The notes: generated by a model not told the origin, from the sequence alone. DNA of 64,000 nucleotides from Rhizobium leguminosarum bv. trifolii WSM1325 (GCA_000023185.1 CP001624.1:596974-660973), one strand, 5' to 3'; shown: positions 24,894 through 34,189, counted from the first letter of the stretch. A program made the numbers and translations.

Positions 24894-25628
24894 ATGACAA
24901 ACAGACTTTCCGGCAAGACCGTTCTCATCACCGCCGCCGGCCAGGGCATCGGCCGGGCGACGGCGGCAGCCTTTGCCGCGATCGGCGCCAAGGTCCACGC
25001 GACCGACATCAACACCGAGGCCTTAACGACGCTTGCCGCGGAGACCGGGGTTTCCACCCATAAGCTGAACGTGCTCGATGCCGATGCGGTCAAGGCTCTC
25101 GTCGCCGAGATCGGAGCCGTCGACGTGCTCTTCAACTGCGCCGGCTTCGTCCATGCCGGCTCGATCCTCGAAATGAAGGATTCCGATCTCGAATTCGCCT
25201 TCGACCTCAACGTCAAGGCGATGATCCGCACCATCCGCGCCGTCCTGCCCGGCATGATCGAGCGCAAGGACGGGGCAATCATCAACATGGCCTCCGTCGC
25301 CTCCAGCATCAAGGGCGTGCCGAACCGCTTCGCCTATGGTGTCACCAAGGCGGCGGTGATCGGGCTCACCAAAGCCGTTGCCGCCGATTATGTCGGTCAG
25401 GGCATCCGCTGCAACGCCATCTGCCCCGGCACGGTGGAAAGCCCGTCGCTGCAGGACCGCATGCGGGCGCAGGGCGATTACGACGCGGCGCGTGCCGCCT
25501 TCATCGCCCGCCAGCCGATGGGCCGGCTCGGCACGCCGGAAGAGATTGCCGATCTCGCCGTCTATCTCGCCGGCGCGACCTACACCTCGGGCCAGGCGAT
25601 CGCCATCGACGGCGGCTGGACGATCTGA
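24894..25628 (+). CDS. SDR dehydrogenase, probable 2-keto-3-deoxy-L-fuconate dehydrogenase
   Basis: 244-aa classical short-chain dehydrogenase. NAD-binding TAAGQGIGRATAAAFAAIGA near residue 13, NCAGFVHAG near 81, catalytic Ser in INMASVASS and Tyr-x3-Lys in YGVTKAAV near residue 150, and GTVESPSL typical of the 2-keto-3-deoxyfuconate/hydroxybutyrate type-2 group. It is followed by fuconate dehydratase, supporting oxidation of the dehydrated sugar acid. Confidence 0.82.
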   Translation: MTNRLSGKTVLITAAGQGIGRATAAAFAAIGAKVHATDINTEALTTLAAETGVSTHKLNVLDADAVKALVAEIGAVDVLFNCAGFVHAGSILEMKDSDLEFAFDLNVKAMIRTIRAVLPGMIERKDGAIINMASVASSIKGVPNRFAYGVTKAAVIGLTKAVAADYVGQGIRCNAICPGTVESPSLQDRMRAQGDYDAARAAFIARQPMGRLGTPEEIADLAVYLAGATYTSGQAIAIDGGWTI

Positions 25629-25717
25629 TTTCAGCCGACGATGCGGCCGGCGGTCCCGTCGGCCGGTCCGACCCCAGCAATCGACCCCATGTGGTCGGCC
25701 CAATCGGGAGTAACATC

Positions 25718-26995
25718 ATGACCCGCATCACCGACCTTCGTGTCTTCGATCTCCGCTTTCCCACGTCGCAAAGCCTGGATGGATCGGATGCGATGAATCC
25801 CGATCCGGATTATTCGGCGGCCTACGTCATTCTCGATACGGATGCGCCCGGCCTTGCCGGCCATGGCCTGACCTTTACCATCGGCCGCGGCAACGATATC
25901 TGCTGCATGGCGATCGAAGCGATGCGCCACCTCGTCGTCGGCGCCGACCTCGCCGAAGTTCTCGCCCATCCCGGCACTTTCTGGCGGCATCTGACCAGCG
26001 ATAGCCAGCTGCGCTGGATCGGGCCGGAGAAGGGCGCCATTCATCTGGCGACCGGCGCGGTCGTCAATGCCGTCTGGGATCTACTCGCCAAACAGGCCGG
26101 CAAGCCCGTCTGGCGGCTCGTCGCCGAGATGTCGCCGGAAGAGATCGCCGATATCGTCGATTACCGCTATCTCACCGACGTTCTGACGCGCGACGAGGCG
26201 GTCGAGATCCTGAAGCGCGCCGAGGCGGGCAAGGCGGAACGCATCGCCATCCTCGAAAAAGAGGGCTACGCCTGCTACACGACCTCGGCCGGCTGGCTTG
26301 GCTACGGCGACGAAAAGCTGCGCCGCCTCTGCCAGGAGGCGATCGATGCCGGCTTCAACCATATCAAGATGAAGGTCGGCCGCGATCTCGAAGACGATAT
26401 CCGCCGCCTCAGGATTGCCCGCGAGGTGATCGGTCCCGACCGCTATCTGATGATAGACGCCAACCAGGTGTGGGATGTCGGCCAGGCGATCGACTGGGTC
26501 AAAGCGCTTTCCTTCGCCAAGCCGTTCTTCATCGAGGAACCCACAAGCCCGGACGATGTCGCCGGCCACCGCAAGATCCGCCAGGCGATCAGCCCGGTGA
26601 AGGTCGCGACCGGCGAGATGTGCCAGAACCGCATCATGTTCAAGCAGTTCATCGCCGAGGGTGCGATCGACATCGTACAGATCGATTCCTGCCGCATGGG
26701 CGGACTGAACGAAGTTCTCTCCGTGCTGTTGATCGCCGCCAAGTTCGACCTGCCGGTCTGGCCGCATGCCGGCGGCGTCGGGCTCTGCGAATATGTGCAG
26801 CATCTGTCAATGATCGATTACGTCGCGGTGTCGGGCACCAAGGAAGGTCGCGTCATCGAATATGTCGATCACCTGCACGAACACTTCCTCGATCCCTGCC
26901 TGATCGAGAACGCCGCCTACATGCCGCCCACCCTGCCGGGCTTCTCCATCGAGATGAAACCGGCCTCGATCGGCAACTATACGTTTGGAGGTTAA
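25718..26995 (+). CDS. L-fuconate dehydratase (enolase superfamily)
   Basis: 425 aa. Starts at ATG 25718 behind GGGAG. Enolase-superfamily features of the fuconate dehydratase group: N-terminal RITDLRVFDLRFPTSQSLDG, IKMKVGRDLEDD with the KxK base, metal ligands in MIDANQVWD, FIEEPTSPDD and ATGEMCQNR, and the late histidine in WPHAGGVGLCEYVQH. It removes water from L-fuconate to give 2-keto-3-deoxy-L-fuconate. Together with the lactonase and SDR it makes most of an oxidative L-fucose-type pathway; the first dehydrogenase is not in the window. Confidence 0.88.
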   Translation: MTRITDLRVFDLRFPTSQSLDGSDAMNPDPDYSAAYVILDTDAPGLAGHGLTFTIGRGNDICCMAIEAMRHLVVGADLAEVLAHPGTFWRHLTSDSQLRWIGPEKGAIHLATGAVVNAVWDLLAKQAGKPVWRLVAEMSPEEIADIVDYRYLTDVLTRDEAVEILKRAEAGKAERIAILEKEGYACYTTSAGWLGYGDEKLRRLCQEAIDAGFNHIKMKVGRDLEDDIRRLRIAREVIGPDRYLMIDANQVWDVGQAIDWVKALSFAKPFFIEEPTSPDDVAGHRKIRQAISPVKVATGEMCQNRIMFKQFIAEGAIDIVQIDSCRMGGLNEVLSVLLIAAKFDLPVWPHAGGVGLCEYVQHLSMIDYVAVSGTKEGRVIEYVDHLHEHFLDPCLIENAAYMPPTLPGFSIEMKPASIGNYTFGG

Positions 26996-27239
26996 GGAAA
27001 CTGCGCCGGGGATGACGTATCCAATTCCGGCCGCATGATACTTTCCTGATTTCAATAGTCTTTCCTACTACCGATGGGCTTCCAATCTGCCGGGACTGCT
27101 CCAATTCACTTGGAGGCGGCGAAGCTTGCTTTTTAGAGCGCCGAGGAATAGCTTTGCAGTGTGAATGCGGAGGGGGCCTAGCACCAGCAGGCCAGCAAAT
27201 TTTATTGAACTTAGACAATAGAATGTTTGCGATCGAGCC

Positions 27240-29819
27240 ATGCCCAAGTTTCGTCACGCCAAGAGACTGTGCGCTTATCTGCTGATTGTTGCAGGAATGC
27301 TGCTGTCGATTAACACGGCATTTGCCGCCGTTACAGAAGAGCGCGGACGCCGCGTCGCTCTCGTCATCGGCAACTCGGTCTATAAGACGCTGCCCTCCCT
27401 TCCCAATCCTGCCAATGATGTCGAAGAGGTCGCGACCACGTTGCGCGCGGCCGGTTTCGATGTGACGATCGGCGTCAATGTCGACCGCATCGGGCTGGAA
27501 GATACGGTGCGCCGCTTCCTGCGTTCGACCAGCAATGCCGAGGCCGGCCTGATCTATTATTCGGGCCACGGCATCCAGGTCGGCGGCCAGAATTTCATCG
27601 TGCCAGTCGATGCGACGCTGGAGACGCCCTATGACGTCGAGACGCAGACCATGCCGCTCGACCTCATCCTCAACCATCTCAAGCAGAATTCGCGGGTGCA
27701 GTTGATCTTCCTCGACGCCTGCCGCAACAATCCCTTCAATGCCCAGAAATTCTGGATGGCGGAGAAACTGGAGCCGGTCGGCGCCACGCGCGGACTTGCG
27801 CGCATCGACAGCGACCTCGGCAGCCTGATCGCCTTTTCCACAGAACCCGGCCAGGTGGCGCTCGATGGCACCGGCGCGCTCAGCCCCTATTCCGAATCCT
27901 TCATCAAGCGGGCGAGCGAACCCAACAAGGAAATCCGCCAGGTCCTGACCGATGTGCGCCGCGACGTGATGGCCATGACCGGCGGCAAGCAGGTCCCCTG
28001 GGAAAACTCCTCGCTGATGGACAGCTTCTATTTCATTCCGGCGCCGCCGCCGCCGAGCGTCGAATCGATGCAGCAGGTGAGCGTGCCGGAGGGTGCGGCC
28101 ACGACCAAATTGCCGATCGCTCCGCCGCATGACGAGACCGGCTCGGCGCTGCTCGTCACCGTCAACCAGCTGCCTAAGACCGGCAAGCTCAGCTTCGACG
28201 GCAAGCCGGTCGAGCAGGGCGCAAAGATGCCTGCCGCGGCACTGACGGCGCTGACCTATGATTCATCAGGTGTTGCTGCCGGAACCGTCGGCCTGATTGG
28301 CTATACCGTGAGCGATCCTTACGGTCAGGCGGCGCAGGGCGTCGTCGCAATCACCGTCTCGGCCGACGCCGGCGCCAAGCTCGCCCAGCTCGAGCAGGAA
28401 AAACAGGTGCGGCTTGCCGATGCCGACGCCTATCTGAAGACGCTGCCGCGCGACGTCGACACGACGATCGGCGTCGGCCCTGTAGAAGCCAGCCTGCCGG
28501 TCGTGCCGGCATCGGCCGCGGAGATGACCTTCAAGGTCGCGGCCCTGCCCGACAAGGGCACGCTGCGTGCCGGAGACCGGGTGATCGGGCTCGGCCACGT
28601 GCTTGAAGCCGCCGATATCCCGGCGCTTTCCTACGAGCCCCAGATCGGCACTGAAAACCAGCCTTTCGCCGTGACGCTGCAGGCCGCCAATGACGACTTG
28701 CCGCCGGCGACCGTCACTTTCAAGCCGACGCTCGACGCCTGCGATACATCAGCCGCAGCTCCGCTCGACCTGCAGGGCGTGACAGCGGGCAAGTTGCCGA
28801 ACGAGATCGACGCCGATGAAGCACTGTCGGCCTGCACGGAGGCGATAAAGGCCTATCCCGAGGTGGCGCGCTTCGTCTATCAACTTGGCCGCGCCCAGCT
28901 TGCCAACCGCGACGCCAAGACGGCTTTTGCGACGATCAAGAAGGCGATGGACGCCGGGCATGTCCGGGCGATCGACCAGCTTTCCAGCCTTTATATCGTC
29001 GGCGCGTCCGTACCAGCCAACCCGGCGAAGGCGAATGAAATCGTCCAAGCAGCGGCCAAGAAGAACGATCCCTACGCCTTATACACTTACGGCAAGAGTC
29101 TCTATTACGGACGAGGAGTTAAGGCTGATACCGAGCAGGGCCTCAAGCTCATGCTGCAATCGGCGGACCTCGGCCATACCTTTGCGATGAACGAACTCGG
29201 CTACATCTTTCTTAATGGAGTCAATGTTCCCGCCGATCCCGAGCGCGGTATTCGCTTCTATGAGGCCGGCCTCGCACGCAATGATATTTATTCGATGAAC
29301 AATCTGGCGTTGGTTTACCGGTTTGGAAAAGCCGTGCCTCAAGATTTCGGCAAAGCGTTGGAGCTTTTCACCAAAGCAGCTGAAGGCGGGCAACCCTATG
29401 CTCCCACCAACCTCGGGCGCATGTACAGAGACGGCATCGGTGTCGCCGCCGACAAGTCTGCCGCGATAAAGTGGCTGGAGATGGGCGCGGAGCGCGGCGA
29501 TTACTGGGGCGCGCTCGACCGCGCCAGATTAGCAAAGGATGAGGTCGCAGACCCGGAGGGCATGACAATTGCCGCACGGTATTTTGCGCTCGCAACTGCC
29601 GTCAACTTGCCAAGAACAGGCGATCCCAAGAATCAAGCTCTGGCGGAACTCAAGACGCTTCCTACCGCTGCGAAGAAGAAAGCAGAGGCAAGCTTCACCA
29701 CCGAGCTAAGCGCTCAGGAACAAAAAGCAATTCCCAAATCCAAGTCGCTCGATGACAGGCTCGTTAAGCTCGCCAAAGCGACATGGGTCAAGCGAAATCC
29801 ACGATTCGATCTCTTCTGA
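27240..29819 (+). CDS. Exported caspase-like (peptidase C14) protein with Sel1/TPR repeats
   Basis: 859 aa. A signal peptide (residues 1-30, cut near AFAA) exports it. The caspase/p20-like domain follows: RVALVIGNSVYKTLPSLPNP, catalytic His110 in YYSGHGIQ and Cys161 in IFLDACRNNPF, both intact. A middle region of beta-rich repeats (residues 280-500; QLPKTGKLSFDG and ALPDKGTLRAGD are similar) is followed by Sel1-like repeats from about 570 to 780 (YGKSLYYGRGVKADTEQGLK; LALVYRFGKAVPQDFGKALE). Such proteins process or regulate partner proteins in the periplasm; the target is unknown. First gene of the caspase-rich region; 245 bases of untranslated DNA precede it. Confidence 0.85.
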   Translation: MPKFRHAKRLCAYLLIVAGMLLSINTAFAAVTEERGRRVALVIGNSVYKTLPSLPNPANDVEEVATTLRAAGFDVTIGVNVDRIGLEDTVRRFLRSTSNAEAGLIYYSGHGIQVGGQNFIVPVDATLETPYDVETQTMPLDLILNHLKQNSRVQLIFLDACRNNPFNAQKFWMAEKLEPVGATRGLARIDSDLGSLIAFSTEPGQVALDGTGALSPYSESFIKRASEPNKEIRQVLTDVRRDVMAMTGGKQVPWENSSLMDSFYFIPAPPPPSVESMQQVSVPEGAATTKLPIAPPHDETGSALLVTVNQLPKTGKLSFDGKPVEQGAKMPAAALTALTYDSSGVAAGTVGLIGYTVSDPYGQAAQGVVAITVSADAGAKLAQLEQEKQVRLADADAYLKTLPRDVDTTIGVGPVEASLPVVPASAAEMTFKVAALPDKGTLRAGDRVIGLGHVLEAADIPALSYEPQIGTENQPFAVTLQAANDDLPPATVTFKPTLDACDTSAAAPLDLQGVTAGKLPNEIDADEALSACTEAIKAYPEVARFVYQLGRAQLANRDAKTAFATIKKAMDAGHVRAIDQLSSLYIVGASVPANPAKANEIVQAAAKKNDPYALYTYGKSLYYGRGVKADTEQGLKLMLQSADLGHTFAMNELGYIFLNGVNVPADPERGIRFYEAGLARNDIYSMNNLALVYRFGKAVPQDFGKALELFTKAAEGGQPYAPTNLGRMYRDGIGVAADKSAAIKWLEMGAERGDYWGALDRARLAKDEVADPEGMTIAARYFALATAVNLPRTGDPKNQALAELKTLPTAAKKKAEASFTTELSAQEQKAIPKSKSLDDRLVKLAKATWVKRNPRFDLF

Positions 29820-29843
29820 AACGGCGGTCCGGGGGCGCCTCAC

Positions 29844-30518
29844 ATGAACAGCAAGCTAATCATCCGTGGCCTATTGTGCTCGACATTCATCGCAGGCTCA
29901 GGCGCGATCCTACAGGGTTGCATCTTCGACCCAGGCGCCAGAACACTGTTCTCCAGTGAAGAGCCTGCCAGGAACGTCACGCCTGCCAGGAAAACCACGC
30001 CCACCGTCAGAAGAGTGGCCGCAACGAGCAATCAACCAGCTTTCGCCCGCTCTGAGAACGGTTCCGGTGGGAATTCTGGCTCTGGTGGCGGCATGGGCGG
30101 TTCTTCTAGCGGTAGTTCTTCCTCCAGCGGCGGCGATACAGGTGGAGGCAACACAGGTGGCGGTTGGAATTCAGATCGTCGCTTGAAGACACAAGTTCGT
30201 CGCATAGGGACTTCACCCTCTGGAATTCCAGTTTACGCATTTCGCTACATATGGGGTGGACCACTCTTTATCGGCACGATGGCTCAAGACCTCCTGCTAA
30301 CCAGACCTGATGCTGTGCTTCAAACTGCTTCAGGCTATTACATGGTGAGCTACGAAAAGCTCGATATCGATATGATATCTCTGGCAGAAGGCATCTCGTT
30401 CGCTACTATCGAAGCAGGTGCAACAGCCGTGGCACTTGCTGTTGACGCAGCAAGCAAACGCCAGCGGAAACCACCCGCCGTTTTTTCTTCGCAACGCGCC
30501 ATGCAAACGGCAATGTGA
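29844..30518 (+). CDS. Lipoprotein with C-terminal S74-like (intramolecular chaperone/tail-spike type) domain
   Basis: 224 aa. N-terminal signal with a lipobox-like ILQGC (Cys about residue 27). A Gly/Ser-rich linker spans about residues 70-112. The C-terminal part NSDRRLKTQVRRIGT, YAFRYIWGGPLFIGTMAQD and DAVLQTASGYYMVSYEKLDI matches the peptidase S74 / tail-fibre chaperone domain (SDRRLK, FRY, MAQD). In rhizobia such single-domain proteins are common; here it follows the caspase gene by 24 bases, so co-expression is likely. Autocleavage cannot be judged. Confidence 0.7.
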   Translation: MNSKLIIRGLLCSTFIAGSGAILQGCIFDPGARTLFSSEEPARNVTPARKTTPTVRRVAATSNQPAFARSENGSGGNSGSGGGMGGSSSGSSSSSGGDTGGGNTGGGWNSDRRLKTQVRRIGTSPSGIPVYAFRYIWGGPLFIGTMAQDLLLTRPDAVLQTASGYYMVSYEKLDIDMISLAEGISFATIEAGATAVALAVDAASKRQRKPPAVFSSQRAMQTAM

Positions 30519-30656
30519 TCCAAGAAATCGGCTGAGTGCACAATCCGGAGAACGGAATTCCAGCAATCTGAAGCCCCCGCGTTGTTCGGGTTGCGCCCTC
30601 ATAGCCGTCTGGCTCATCTCTCGACGAACATCGCGTGATGGCCGGTTGCGATCCCA

Positions 30657-30836
30657 GGCTTCCCTGCCAGCGGCCTTGCGGAAGGGCTTGCCCGAGCCGG
30701 CATGCTGGCGATCGTCAGTATAATCTATCTGCGGCATGAGCGCGCGGAAGAACGCATGCTGAGCCGGGATCCCGCCCATCGAGACTATGCCGAGCGCGTC
30801 GCGGCGCATGCACTTCTAGCGAGCCGGCTGGCGTGA
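30657..30836 (+). pseudogene. Remnant of an isoprenylcysteine methyltransferase-type (ICMT) gene 3' end
   Basis: An open frame of 59 codons without start gives YLRHERAEERMLSRDPAHRD then YAERVAAH, the typical C-terminus of membrane isoprenylcysteine carboxyl methyltransferase-family proteins (ERMLxRDPxYxxYxxRV). Upstream membrane segments are missing. The rest of the 30519-30847 gap shows no gene. Confidence 0.5.
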
Positions 30837-30847
30837 GGTCCCGACCG

Positions 30848-32458
30848 TCAGCCGTCGAGCCCCTTGAAGCGGACCGGCTGGTAGCCGCGCATCAACAGGC
30901 TGCCGAGTGAATAGGTATTGCGGCAGACGCGGCCCTTGCAGGCATTCGGCGAGGCTTCCATCACCTCTACCTTCTTGTCGGCCGTGAAGCGCATGAACAA
31001 CAGCACATGCGAGCCCGGCTTGTTCAGTGCATCGCCCGGCCGCATCGACCAGGGGTCGGAGAGGCGCTTGGTGATCCCGGGGATGGCGCGCGTCGAGACG
31101 TGCATCTTCAGGCCCCAGGCGTCGCTGACGAAGCCGGAGCAATCGACGCCGAGGATGTTGGATTGCGGCGCGCTCTTGGTGCAGACGTTGCCGGCGGTCT
31201 GGCCCTTTTCCACGCCGCCGATGAAATTCTCGAGCGGCGTCTTGCAGCCCCAGCAGTAGGGAACACCTTTGACCGTCTGGCCGCGCTTGCCGATCAGGTA
31301 GATCGGGCGGCGCAGCCGGTTCATGTTGACGCAGCCCGGTCCCGGATCCCTGCCATAGGCGGTTGGTGTCACCAGCCAGTTCATCGTCTCGAAGCCGATT
31401 GCCCGCTCGATGACGTCGCTGCGCGATTTCGGCACGATCGCCACCTTCGGCGTCTTGCCGGGCTTGCCGGCAGCCGGCTGCTTGGTGGGCCGAGCGACGG
31501 CAAGCTTGCGGCCGGGCTCCCGGCCGTCGAGCCGCAGCACCTGCGCCCGGCTTTCCTGCGAGCGGAGATAGAGCACGTCACCGCGCGGACCGATCGCCAC
31601 GAAGCGTCTGGAGAATACCGTACCCGGTTCGATCGGCAGGTCGTAGACCCGGTCCATCGCGCCGTTCGGCGTGAATCGCACCACCAGCATGCCGGTGCGC
31701 TCGGGCCGGTCGGCGGGTACGAGCTCGACCAGCGCATAAGGCCTGCCTGTCGTGTCGATGTCGAGAAGTTCGACGGTGCCGATCCGCCCTTCCGAGGCGA
31801 GTTGCAGCGAGAGGAAATTCTCCTCCGAGCTGCTGCGCCGCAGCAGGATCTCAGCCTTGTCGTTTGCAGCAGCCGAGACCTCGGCGACGATATCGCCGAG
31901 CCCGCGGCTCGGCACGTATTGAATGACCGGCGGGCGGGCCTCGGGCCGGCTGGTGCTGCGACCGATCTCGTCGATGATGCTGTTCAGTGGCCCCGGTGAT
32001 ACCGAGCCCATCGAGGCGAAGACCGAGCGGGTGTAGTCGTCGGCATCAGCGCCGCCGTCGACGGCGCGCAGCGTCTGCGACCGGCCGTCGGCATCGGTGG
32101 AGCGCTCGAGCGGCACGACGCCGTCGGACCAGAGGTAGAGTTCGTTGTGAACGACGGCGAGATCCTCCGCCGTGGCATTTTCCGGCAGCGGCAGGACCGC
32201 AGGCTCGGCCTGCGAGCGTTCGGCGTCGACGGCGAGCACGCGGCCGTTGTTCTGGTCGAGGATGTAAATGGTGCCGTCGTCGCCGACGGTGATCGCCGCC
32301 GGCCCGGATGCCTCCGCTTCCTCGTTGGAAGAAATGATGCCGACCGAACGCGCGCCGTCGCCGCCGCGAAGCTCGATGATCGTCGTGTCTTTGGCAAAAA
32401 CCGGCGAGGCGACCGCAAGTGCCGCGGCAAACAAAATATGCGACCCAAAACTACGCAT
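30848..32458 (-). CDS. Exported beta-propeller (NHL-like) protein with C-terminal NlpC/P60-type domain
   Basis: 536 aa, signal peptide ending near VFAKD (residue 23). N-terminal part has repeats like those of NHL/SMP30 propellers: GPAAITVGDDGTIYILDQNN, DLAVVHNELYLWSDG and DIDTTGRPYALVELVP. The C-terminal 150 residues carry an NlpC/P60-like cysteine hydrolase core: NILGVDCSGFVSDAWGL (Cys about residue 437) and the His region MRPGDALNKPGSHVLLFM, with extra Cys (YCWGCK; NACKGRVCRN). It may cut peptidoglycan peptides or another amide. It runs opposite to the surrounding caspase genes. Confidence 0.75.
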   Translation of the reverse strand: MRSFGSHILFAAALAVASPVFAKDTTIIELRGGDGARSVGIISSNEEAEASGPAAITVGDDGTIYILDQNNGRVLAVDAERSQAEPAVLPLPENATAEDLAVVHNELYLWSDGVVPLERSTDADGRSQTLRAVDGGADADDYTRSVFASMGSVSPGPLNSIIDEIGRSTSRPEARPPVIQYVPSRGLGDIVAEVSAAANDKAEILLRRSSSEENFLSLQLASEGRIGTVELLDIDTTGRPYALVELVPADRPERTGMLVVRFTPNGAMDRVYDLPIEPGTVFSRRFVAIGPRGDVLYLRSQESRAQVLRLDGREPGRKLAVARPTKQPAAGKPGKTPKVAIVPKSRSDVIERAIGFETMNWLVTPTAYGRDPGPGCVNMNRLRRPIYLIGKRGQTVKGVPYCWGCKTPLENFIGGVEKGQTAGNVCTKSAPQSNILGVDCSGFVSDAWGLKMHVSTRAIPGITKRLSDPWSMRPGDALNKPGSHVLLFMRFTADKKVEVMEASPNACKGRVCRNTYSLGSLLMRGYQPVRFKGLDG

Positions 32459-32471
32459 TGCCTCGACCCCC

Positions 32472-32582
32472 AGAACAGGATGATTTTAGTCCGATCCGGC
32501 TAATAATCTGAATCCTGTTCTCAATTAAGGTTAGTGCATGATGTCGTCCGAAAACCGATCACACTTTTCGGCATCATGCACT
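32472..32582. repeat. RIME-type composite palindromic repeat
   Basis: Two adjacent palindromes: AGAACAGGAT...ATCCTGTTCT (32472-32521, imperfect) and AGTGCATGATG...CATCATGCACT (32533-32582). The same two-palindrome arrangement occurs at 57810-57916. Length about 110 bp matches the Rhizobium-specific intergenic mosaic element class. Confidence 0.8.
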
Positions 32583-32718
32583 GTTACCGTCACGCTTTTC
32601 AAAAATGGTAGGCTAGATATCACTTCTCAGCAAGCCGTTGCTTTCCAAACGATTTGGAGATCTGCGCGGGCGATAGTACAAGATCATCGTCTCGAAGATT
32701 TGTCGGCAGGGAATGCTT

Positions 32719-33309
32719 ATGCTGGAATGGAACGGTGACGAACTGGCGCTCGATATAAGCTTGCTGGAGCAGGTTCGCGCGGCGAGGATAGATTTCTCAG
32801 ACCGCGTCTGCGCTGCCTCAGCCAGCAAGGACGACAAGCATCTGGCGCAACTGCGCTCGGAGCCGACCTACCTGATGGCCGAGTTCCTCTATTCGATGAA
32901 GGTCTTCGGCATCAGCACCGCCGAGGACATCGAGCGCTTCGCCGATCTGCACAATGATTACGTGGTTTCGCTGACCCGCGATCCGGCCAAGCTGCAACGT
33001 CTGGGGCTTTCACAGGATCGTGCGCTCGCCTCGATGTTCACCGCCGACACCAAGCCGCGGCTGATCCAGAACTGGGCTGACAAATCAGGCGCGATCGACC
33101 AGTCCAATCTCGCCCGTTTCCTTGTTGCGGTGATGTCGAGCGAGACCTGCCGCAAGACGTTGATCGATTTCGAAACGGCAGGCTTCATGCAGCGCAAGCG
33201 CTCGCCCTACGGCACCATGGTCGTCTGGTCGACCGGAATGATCGAGGAGATCTTCGGCGAGATGCTGCGCGATCTGCGCCTCGGCTTGCAGCAATTGAAG
33301 ATCCTCTGA
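32719..33309 (+). CDS. Protein of unknown function with winged-helix-like C-terminal half
   Basis: 196 aa from ATG 32719 (AGGGA 6 bases upstream; ATG 32713 is too close to it). Not assigned to a family with certainty. Residues about 130-180 (LARFLVAVMSSETCRKTLID; FETAGFMQRKRSPYGTMVVW) look like a MarR-type winged helix with a beta hairpin, so a DNA-binding role is possible. N-terminal part is helical and acidic. No signal peptide. It may regulate the surrounding exported protease genes; this is a guess from position. Confidence 0.6.
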   Translation: MLEWNGDELALDISLLEQVRAARIDFSDRVCAASASKDDKHLAQLRSEPTYLMAEFLYSMKVFGISTAEDIERFADLHNDYVVSLTRDPAKLQRLGLSQDRALASMFTADTKPRLIQNWADKSGAIDQSNLARFLVAVMSSETCRKTLIDFETAGFMQRKRSPYGTMVVWSTGMIEEIFGEMLRDLRLGLQQLKIL

Positions 33310-33310
33310 T

Positions 33311-33372
33311 GCATGTCGCCCGGAAGTGTGCGGCGGTAGGTCAACGACATGCATAAAACAAAGAGCAAAGGC
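33311..33372. repeat. Rhizobial palindromic repeat, short copy
   Basis: GCATGTCGCCCGGAAGTG...CGACATGCATAAAACAAAGAG, an inverted repeat (GCATGTCG/CGACATGC) with tail. It matches the first half of the copy at 33464-33564. Confidence 0.7.
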
Positions 33373-33463
33373 GCCGCTGCCAGCCGATTTCAACCCTCCC
33401 AATCGATTGGCACTGTGCGCCGTTGCCTTCCTTTCGGCCTCTCCCTATTCTCGGGGCGCCTAT

Positions 33464-33564
33464 GCATGTCGCCCGCAAGGGTGCAGCGGTTCCGGGAGAA
33501 CGACATGCAAAAAACAAAGAGCGAAAGCACGTCGCATGAATCAAGTTTAATGCGACATGCTTTT
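33464..33564. repeat. Rhizobial palindromic repeat, full copy
   Basis: GCATGTCGCCCGCAAGGG...CGACATGC at 33464-33508, a common AAAACAAAGAGC linker, then a second part GTCGCATGAATC...GCGACATGC to 33564. Two palindromic parts of about 100 bp in total are typical of rhizobial mosaic repeats. Confidence 0.7.
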
Positions 33565-33601
33565 GTCGCGCAGTGGCGCCAATAGGACGGATTTGACGAC
33601 G

Positions 33602-33979
33602 ATGACGAAATCCTGGCTCATAACCTTGTCGATCGGCCTTCTGCTGACGCTGCAGACGCCGCGGCTTGCCTATTCCGGCCCTGCCGAGGACGCGCTTGCG
33701 TCGCGGAACCCCTCACTTGCGGCGCTGCGCCAGCATGACGAAAAGGCCTTTGCTGCGGCGGCTGCAATCATCGCCGAACAAGAACGCGCCAAGGGGCTGG
33801 CGCCCGGCGAGGCGAAGCTGCCCGATGCGACCTCTCCCGGCCGCGACATGGGCTCAGGCCCCGGCAAGGAATTCACGGTCGACAATCCGGATATTCTTTG
33901 GCTCTACAATTCCTCACCCGAAGGAATGAGCGACCTGATCTCGATTTTGAAATCAGCCGGGCAGAAACCCAAGAACTAA
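33602..33979 (+). CDS. Small exported protein of unknown function (125 aa)
   Basis: Starts at ATG 33602; the frame is open back to 33557 but that part is inside a repeat. Signal peptide with hydrophobic core LSIGLLLTLQ, cut near YSGPAED (residue 26). The mature part is Ala/Glu-rich helical (EKAFAAAAAIIAEQERAKG) with a conserved-looking C-terminal segment NPDILWLYNSSPEGMSDLIS. Not recognised. It precedes the OmpA-DUF4384 gene by 210 bases on the same strand. Confidence 0.65.
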   Translation: MTKSWLITLSIGLLLTLQTPRLAYSGPAEDALASRNPSLAALRQHDEKAFAAAAAIIAEQERAKGLAPGEAKLPDATSPGRDMGSGPGKEFTVDNPDILWLYNSSPEGMSDLISILKSAGQKPKN

Positions 33980-34189
33980 CCATCTCCCTGCAGTTGAACG
34001 GACTATAACAGGCCCCGGTTATGCCAGAGCGTGAGTCTTGCTCACGTCTTTGCCTTGTCGGATTCTTGGCGGCTCCAAATAATTTGTAACCCTCCCTCAA
34101 GCAAGACAGGCAAAGCCATCCCAATTTCGCCAGTCAGTGCTATTCTCATCTTCAACACAGTGTGAGATGTTCGAAGAGGAGGTTTTCCA

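Noticed and set aside
24637..24900. Minus-strand 87-codon frame between the IclR and SDR genes
   Set aside because: It is antisense to the decayed mutarotase gene and has no similarity of its own.
26853..28130. 425-codon minus-strand frame across the caspase gene start
   Set aside because: Antisense to an intact caspase domain, and the composition is typical of a shadow frame with no recognisable motif.
31007..31999. 330-codon plus-strand frame opposite the propeller/NlpC gene
   Set aside because: No motif, Arg/Ala/Asp-rich, while the minus strand has a signal peptide and a Cys-His hydrolase core.
34031..34075. Hairpin GTGAG-TCTTG-CTCAC after the 125-aa exported protein
   Set aside because: The stem is short and without a T-run, too weak to call as a terminator.
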